This document shows positions 13,594-18,302 of a stretch of 18,302 bases of DNA, in pieces; positions within the stretch are counted from its first letter, which is position 1, and each line of letters starts with the position of its first letter. The notes under the pieces were generated by a model. It made no database searches, had not been told where the DNA came from, and saw nothing but the letters and a program-made list of their open reading frames with translations. Position numbers and translations under genes: made by a program. Source of the stretch: JAWWPY01 sp964412845. GTDB lineage: Bacteria > Actinomycetota > Actinomycetes > Streptosporangiales > Streptosporangiaceae. Where the stretch lies: assembly GCA_964412845.1 (NCBI GenBank), contig CAYPQM010000148.1:1-18302 (forward strand), given 5' to 3'.

Positions 13594-14638
13594 CATTGCT
13601 GCTCCCGGCACGGTCGCCGGCCTGCGCTCGGACGGCGCGGACGGGGCCGCCGACGAGGTGCTGCGCGTCGACGACCTGCACGTCAGCGTGCACCATGGAG
13701 CGGCCATGGCGATCCGCGGCATCTCCCTGCGCGTCCGGGCCGGGGAGATTGTGGGGCTGGTGGGGGAGTCCGGCAGCGGCAAGACGCTGACCTGCCGGAC
13801 CGCGCTCGGCGTGCTCCCCCCCGGCTGCGCCATCGAGCGCGGGACGGTGGCGTTCGCCGGCCAGGACGTGACCGCCCGGTCACGGCGGGACTGGGAGCGC
13901 CTGCACGGCAGCCATATCGGCGCGGTGTTCCAGGACCCCGCGTCCTACCTGACCCCGTCAATCACCGTTGGCAGCCAGCTGGCCGAGGTGCTGCGGGTGA
14001 AGCTCGGGCTGGGCCGGCGCGCGGCGCACCGGCGCGCTCTGGAGCTGTTTTGGGCGGTGGGCCTGCACCAGCCCGAGCGCGTCTACCACCAGATCCCGGC
14101 CGAGCTGTCGGGGGGCATGCTGCAGCGGGCGATGATCGCCATCGCCATCTCGTGCGACCCGCAGCTGCTCGTCGCGGACGAGGCCACCACCGCGCTGGAT
14201 GTCACCATCCAGGCCGAGGTCATCGAGTTGCTGCTGCAGTTGCGTGACCAGCGCGGCCTGGCCGTGCTCTTCGTGTCTCACGATCTCGCGGTGGTCACGG
14301 AGCTGTGTGACCGCGTGGTGGTGTTCTACGCCGGGGAGGTCGTGGAGTCGGGACCGGCCGAGGAGATCGTCACCAGGCCGCGGCATCCCTACACCCAGGC
14401 GCTGCTCCAGGTGGCCTCGGTCGGCGACTTCCGCCGCCGCGAGCTGCGGGTCATCGCCGGGCAGCCGCCGCGGGTCGGCGCGGACATCGCCGGGTGCCGC
14501 TTCGCCGCGCGCTGCCCGGCCGCCATCTCCGCCTGCCGGGCCGGCGCTGTCCAGCCCGTGCTGGTCGGCGACCAGCACCAGGTGCGCTGTGTCCGCGCCG
14601 CGGACGCCGTCAACGTTGCCGAACTCGCGGCCCGATGA
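13562..14638 (+). CDS. ABC transporter ATPase, DppD type
   Basis: The 358-residue ATPase energises the importer. Walker A is GESGSGKT (68-75), the Q-loop is V-F-Q-D-P (122-126), the signature is LSGGM (182-186), Walker B is L-L-V-A-D-E (202-207) and the switch histidine is His240. The residue after the Walker B glutamate is alanine where proline is common in this family (DEATTALD). The C-terminal oligopeptide-transporter extension is present, with its cysteine-bearing motif G-C-R-F-A-A-R-C-P. About 32 extra residues precede the ATPase domain. The start lies within the end of the DppC-type gene, and the stop overlaps the next gene as ATGA. Confidence 0.92.
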   Translation: MTTSNLSTSPDIAAPGTVAGLRSDGADGAADEVLRVDDLHVSVHHGAAMAIRGISLRVRAGEIVGLVGESGSGKTLTCRTALGVLPPGCAIERGTVAFAGQDVTARSRRDWERLHGSHIGAVFQDPASYLTPSITVGSQLAEVLRVKLGLGRRAAHRRALELFWAVGLHQPERVYHQIPAELSGGMLQRAMIAIAISCDPQLLVADEATTALDVTIQAEVIELLLQLRDQRGLAVLFVSHDLAVVTELCDRVVVFYAGEVVESGPAEEIVTRPRHPYTQALLQVASVGDFRRRELRVIAGQPPRVGADIAGCRFAARCPAAISACRAGAVQPVLVGDQHQVRCVRAADAVNVAELAAR

Positions 14639-15741
14639 CCGCCGTCCCGGCCGGCGCCACGCTGCCGCCGCACGACGTGCCGCCGCTGCTCGCGGTGGAG
14701 TCCGTCGACGTGGTCCTCGGCCGAGGATGGCGGGCGGCCAGGGTCCTGCGCGCCGTCGATCTGCGGATCTGGCCCGGCGAGATCGTCGGCCTCGTCGGGG
14801 AGACCGGCTCAGGCAAGACGACTCTCGCGCGCACCGTGGTCGGGCTCGCGGACCCGGCGGCGGGCCAGATCGTTTTCGACGGCGCACCGATTTCCACCCT
14901 GCGCCGGGGGGCCCGCCGGGCGCAGCGGCGCCGCGGGCACGTGCAGCTCGTGTTCCAGGATCCGCTCCGGTCGCTGGACCCGGACCTGACCGTCGCCCAG
15001 ATCGTCGGCGAGGGGCTTGAGATCCGCGGCGAGACTGACCAGGAGGAGATCCGCCGGCGCGTTCTTGGCGCACTGGAGAAGGTCGGCCTCGACGTCACCG
15101 TGCTGCACAGCACGCCGGGCCAGATCTCGGGCGGGCAGCGCCAGCGCGTGTCGATCGCCCGGGCGCTCGCCACCGAGCCCCGGCTGCTGATCTGCGACGA
15201 GCCGGTGAGCGCCCTCGACGCCAGCAACCGGAACTACATCCTGCGCCTCCTCGGCCAGCTGCGGGACTCCCTGGGGCTGTCGATCGTGGTCATCTCCCAC
15301 GACCTCAGCTCGCTGGCGGGCATCGCCGACCGGGTCGTGGTGCTCTACCGAGGCCGGATCGTGGAAGACGGCCCCGTCGAGCAGGTGTTCGCGGCACCGC
15401 GGCACCCCTATACGGCGCTGCTGATGGCGTCCGCGCCGAGCGTCCGGCACGACCGGCCGCTGTCCCCGCACCAGCTGCGCCGCACCGACGCCGACCCCGG
15501 GCCGGCGAACGGCCCGGACGCTTGCGTGTTCGCCGCCCGCTGCCCGTTCGCCGCCGACGCCTGCGCGGCGCAGCCGGCACTTGAGACGGTCGACGGCCGG
15601 TGGAGCGTCGCCTGCCATCGCCGCGAGGAGTGGGGAGCGCTCGCCCTCGCCCGGGATCGTGGCGGACCGCGACCGGCGGCCGCCCGGCGGGCGGCGCCGG
15701 GCACCCCGGCGCTCTGGAGGCCATCCCGTGACCAGAATTAA
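14635..15741 (+). CDS. ABC transporter ATPase, DppF type
   Basis: The 368-residue second ATPase starts in an ATGA overlap. Walker A is GETGSGKT (55-62), the Q-loop V-F-Q-D-P (106-110), the signature ISGGQ (164-168), Walker B L-L-I-C-D-E (184-189) followed by P-V-S-A-L-D, and the switch histidine His222. The C-terminal motif C-V-F-A-A-R-C-P-F is present, followed by a ~50-residue low-complexity tail that is alanine/arginine-rich. It should form the heterodimeric ATP-driven motor with the DppD-type subunit. The monooxygenase gene that follows starts either inside its last codons (GTG 15728) or 25 bases after its stop (ATG 15767), so all genes are likely on one transcript. Confidence 0.92.
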   Translation: MTAVPAGATLPPHDVPPLLAVESVDVVLGRGWRAARVLRAVDLRIWPGEIVGLVGETGSGKTTLARTVVGLADPAAGQIVFDGAPISTLRRGARRAQRRRGHVQLVFQDPLRSLDPDLTVAQIVGEGLEIRGETDQEEIRRRVLGALEKVGLDVTVLHSTPGQISGGQRQRVSIARALATEPRLLICDEPVSALDASNRNYILRLLGQLRDSLGLSIVVISHDLSSLAGIADRVVVLYRGRIVEDGPVEQVFAAPRHPYTALLMASAPSVRHDRPLSPHQLRRTDADPGPANGPDACVFAARCPFAADACAAQPALETVDGRWSVACHRREEWGALALARDRGGPRPAAARRAAPGTPALWRPSRDQN

Positions 15742-15766
15742 CCACCGCCTATGGAGGGACCAGTCG

Positions 15767-16915
15767 ATGCCCGTCGAGTTCATTGGCATGATCAGCACCC
15801 GGGACCAGTCCGAGGTCCGGCGCTCCAGCGGCCCGGCCGTCGACCGCGACTACGTCCGGCGCTTCGCCCGGGCCCACGAGGACGCCGGGTTCGACCGGGT
15901 GCTCATCGGCTACGCCTCGTCCGAGCCCGACGGCACCCAGGTGGCCGCCTACGCCGCGGCGCACACCGACCGGCTGAGCTTCCTCGTTGCCCACCGCCCC
16001 GGGTTCGTGGCGCCCACTCTGGCCGCCCGCACCTTCGCCACCCTGGACCAGTTCACCGGCGGACGGATCGCCGTGCACATCATCACTGGGGGTAGCGACG
16101 CGGAGCAGCGCCGCGACGGCGACTACCTGTCCAAGGACGAGCGCTACGACCGCACCGACGAATACCTCGACATCCTGAAGCAGGCCTGGACGTCGGAGGC
16201 GCCGTTCGGCTACCACGGCCGCTATTACCAGCTCGAGGACTTTCACGCGAATGTCCGCTCGCCCCAGCAGCCGCGGATCCCGGTGTACTTCGGCGGCTCG
16301 TCGGACGCGGCCTACCGGGTCGGCGGCAAGCACGCTGATGTCTACGCCCTGTGGGGCGAGCCACTGGCCGAGACCGCCGAGCAGATCGCCTCGTTGCGGG
16401 CCGCCGCCACTGCCGCCGGACGGAGCGAGCCGCCGCGGATCAGCGTGTCGTTCCGCCCCATTCTCGGGCCAACCGAGGAGCTCGCCTGGGACCGGGCGCA
16501 CCGGATCCTTGAGACGACCCAGGCGAATCTCGCGTCTTTCCGGGGCCAGTGGCGCTGGCCGACCGGGGGACCGGGCGGCCCGGAGCCGCAGAACCGTGGC
16601 TCCCAGCGGCTGCTGGCCGCGGCCGCCCAGGGCGAACTCCACGACCGGGCGCTGTGGACGCCGCTGGCCGCCGCCACCGGTGCGGCCGGCAACTCCACCG
16701 CCTTGGTCGGGACGCCGGAGACCGTGGCCCAGGCGCTCCTTGACTACCTGGACATCGGCGTGACCACGGTGCTCATCCGGGGCTACGACCCTTACGACGA
16801 TGCCATTGACTACGGCCGCCACCTGCTGCCGCTGGTGCGCGAGGAGGTCGCCCGCCGCGACCGGCCGGAGCCGGCCGTGACCGTGCCGGCGGGCGCCGCC
16901 GCAGGCCAGCCATAG
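15767..16915 (+). CDS. FMNH2-dependent monooxygenase, SsuD-like (bacterial luciferase family)
   Basis: The 382-residue protein aligns well by eye with alkanesulfonate monooxygenase SsuD: the R-P-G-F-V-A-P-T-L-A-A-R block, A-T-L-D-Q-F-T-G-G-R, I-T-G-G-S-D, V-Y-F-G-G-S-S-D-A-A, and L-W-G-E-P are all recognisable. It should use FMNH2 and O2 to oxidatively release sulfur (as sulfite) from an organosulfur substrate. From memory of E. coli SsuD, the positions of Cys54 and Arg297 are not kept here (the region reads Y-A-S-S-E-P-D-G, and the loop A-T-G-A-A-G-N), so the substrate may not be a simple alkanesulfonate. I chose ATG 15767 (TGGAGGGA at 15751-15758); a GTG at 15728, also with a GGAGG site, would add 13 residues. 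Confidence 0.9.
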   Translation: MPVEFIGMISTRDQSEVRRSSGPAVDRDYVRRFARAHEDAGFDRVLIGYASSEPDGTQVAAYAAAHTDRLSFLVAHRPGFVAPTLAARTFATLDQFTGGRIAVHIITGGSDAEQRRDGDYLSKDERYDRTDEYLDILKQAWTSEAPFGYHGRYYQLEDFHANVRSPQQPRIPVYFGGSSDAAYRVGGKHADVYALWGEPLAETAEQIASLRAAATAAGRSEPPRISVSFRPILGPTEELAWDRAHRILETTQANLASFRGQWRWPTGGPGGPEPQNRGSQRLLAAAAQGELHDRALWTPLAAATGAAGNSTALVGTPETVAQALLDYLDIGVTTVLIRGYDPYDDAIDYGRHLLPLVREEVARRDRPEPAVTVPAGAAAGQP

Positions 16916-16945
16916 CCCGGGGTCAACAGCGGAAGGACAGCGATC

Positions 16946-18302
16946 ATGACCAAACGACAGATCAAGCTGGGCGCCGTCACCATGGGCGTGGGCGGGCCAG
17001 GCCAGCATTACCAGTGGCTCGACCCCGAGATCCCCGGCGATGCCAGCGTGAACGTCAACTGGTACATCGAGCAGGCCCGGCTCGCCGAGGCGGCCAAATT
17101 TGATCTCATCTTCATCGTGGACAGCCAGTTCATCACCGCAGACTCCCCGCCGCATTACCTCAACCGCCTCGAGCCGATGACGCTGCTGTCCGCCCTCGCC
17201 GTCACGACGCAGCACCTCGGCCTCGTCGCGACCATGACGACGTCCTACAACGACCCCTTCAACGTGGCGCGGCGGCTGGCGTCGCTGGAGCTCATCAGCG
17301 GCGGCCGGGCCGGATGGAACGTAGTGACCAGCGGCGACGCGGGCGCGGCGGGCAACTTCAGCCGTGACGAGCACTATGACTACGACACCCGCTACGCGCG
17401 CGGGCTGGAGTTCGTCCAGGTCGCGCAGGGGCTCTGGGACTCCTACGAGGAGGATGCGTTCCCCAGGGACCGGCAGAGCAGGGCTTTCCTGGACGCGACG
17501 CGGCTGCACGCGCTGCACCACAAGGGCACCCACTTCCAGGTTGTCGGTCCCCTCAATGTCTCCCGTTCCCCGCAAGGGCAGCCCGTCATCTTCCAGGCCG
17601 GCGACTCCGAGCAGGGCCGTGACCTGGGAGCCAGCATCGGCGAGGGCATCTTCACCCACGCCGCGTCGATCGAGGCGGGCCAGGCCTTCTATCAGGACAT
17701 CAAGTCCCGCGCCGCGGCCAAGGGGCGCAACCCCGACCACATCGTGGTGATGCCAGGAGTGCGGGTGTTCGTTGGCGACACCGACGCCGAGGGACGCGAG
17801 ATCGAGCACGAGCTGCAGCTGGCGGACCAGGATTTCGACCGGGCGCTCGCTGAGTTCGGCCGGCCGTTCGCCTGGCACGACTTCCGGCAGTATGACCTCG
17901 ACGCGCCGTTCCCCGACGTCCTGCACGTGGCGGAGCGGGGCTTCCGGACCCAGGCGGAGAAGATCGTGCAGCTGGCCCGGGACAACGACTTCACGCTCCG
18001 GCAGACCGTGCAGCAGCTGTCCGGGCCGAAGCGGACCCCGTTCGCCGGCTCGCCGGAGACCGTGGCCGACGTACTGCAGCAATGGTTCGAGGAGCGCGCC
18101 CTCGACGGGTACAACATCCACATCGGCCACCCGGCCCAGTTCCGCAGGTTCACCGAAGATGTCCTGCCCATCTTGCGTGAGCGCGGCCTGCTGCGCACCG
18201 AGTACGAGTCCGTCACGCTGCGCGGGAACCTGGGCATCCCGGTGCCGGAAAACCGCCACACCCGAGCCCGCCGGGAGCGAGCCGCCCCGGTACAGCGGCC
18301 AG
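16946..18302 (+). CDS. FMNH2-dependent monooxygenase, NtaA/SnaA/DszA-like (3' end beyond window)
   Basis: The frame from ATG 16946 (GGAAGGA at 16931-16937) stays open for 452 codons to the window end. Family members are about 440-460 residues and the final conserved stretch (T-L-R-G-N-L-G-I-P) is already present, so only a few codons should be missing. The N-terminal region and the signature Y-N-D-P-F-N-V-A-R-R-L-A-S-L-E-L-I-S-G-G (101-120) followed by R-A-G-W-N-V-V-T-S place it in the nitrilotriacetate/pristinamycin/dibenzothiophene-sulfone monooxygenase group, which includes enzymes of S-alkyl-cysteine salvage. It probably oxidises a thioether, sulfone or related C-S (or C-N) bond using FMNH2 from a separate reductase. 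It starts 30 bases after the SsuD-like gene. Confidence 0.9.
   Translation, partial: MTKRQIKLGAVTMGVGGPGQHYQWLDPEIPGDASVNVNWYIEQARLAEAAKFDLIFIVDSQFITADSPPHYLNRLEPMTLLSALAVTTQHLGLVATMTTSYNDPFNVARRLASLELISGGRAGWNVVTSGDAGAAGNFSRDEHYDYDTRYARGLEFVQVAQGLWDSYEEDAFPRDRQSRAFLDATRLHALHHKGTHFQVVGPLNVSRSPQGQPVIFQAGDSEQGRDLGASIGEGIFTHAASIEAGQAFYQDIKSRAAAKGRNPDHIVVMPGVRVFVGDTDAEGREIEHELQLADQDFDRALAEFGRPFAWHDFRQYDLDAPFPDVLHVAERGFRTQAEKIVQLARDNDFTLRQTVQQLSGPKRTPFAGSPETVADVLQQWFEERALDGYNIHIGHPAQFRRFTEDVLPILRERGLLRTEYESVTLRGNLGIPVPENRHTRARRERAAPVQRP

Noticed and set aside
12337..13833. 498-codon minus-strand frame under the permease and ATPase genes
   Set aside because: Composition is biased and no domain is seen; the opposite strand encodes well-recognised transporter subunits with tight start/stop overlaps.
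15749..18259. Very long open frame (836 codons) on the minus strand under the two monooxygenase genes
   Set aside because: It is antisense to two clear enzyme families, is valine/glycine/arginine/leucine/histidine-rich low-complexity sequence with no recognisable domain, and arises from third-position GC bias of the sense genes.
1..18302. Mobile elements, CRISPR arrays, tRNA/rRNA genes and phage genes
   Set aside because: No transposase or integrase frames, regularly spaced repeats or RNA gene-like stretches were seen on either strand.

Overview
The window is GC-rich (roughly 70% by eye). Genes are densely packed, third codon positions are G/C-biased, GTG/TTG starts are common, and ATGA stop/start overlaps are frequent. 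This fits an actinomycete (Actinomycetota); genus cannot be told. I see no mobile elements, CRISPR arrays, tRNA or rRNA genes.

Left part (1-4800): a small two-helix membrane protein (+) converges on, and overlaps the end of, a flavin reductase (-). Upstream of the reductase on the same strand is a homocitrate/isopropylmalate-synthase-type enzyme. It is divergent from a citrate synthase that carries an N-terminal helix-turn-helix. The two acyl-CoA condensing enzymes share a 180-bp intergenic region with a perfect 6-2-6 palindrome, an 8-bp direct repeat and -10-like boxes on both strands. A cupin and a single-domain VOC (glyoxalase/dioxygenase-fold) protein follow.

Middle (4831-7414): a LacI-family repressor and a secreted GH6 cellulase. 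Between them, just upstream of the cellulase start, lies a 48-bp compound inverted repeat, a strong operator (or mRNA stem-loop) candidate. This looks like a small cellulose-use module with local control.

Right part (7553-18302): a divergent organosulfur-type locus. Leftward are a four-domain rhodanese with one intact active-site cysteine, a 17-codon leader ORF preceded by its own TAGGAT box, and an NADPH-dependent FMN reductase overlapping the leader by ATGA. Rightward is a tightly coupled seven-gene run: a family-5 lipoprotein binding protein, two DppB/DppC-type permeases, two DppD/DppF-type ATPases, an SsuD-like flavin monooxygenase and an NtaA/SnaA/DszA-like flavin monooxygenase (last codons beyond the window). 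Together these suggest import of a peptide-sized organosulfur compound, FMNH2-dependent oxidative C-S cleavage fed by the FMN reductase, and sulfur handling by the rhodanese. The substrate is not determinable from sequence. This locus is the best candidate for an under-described system.
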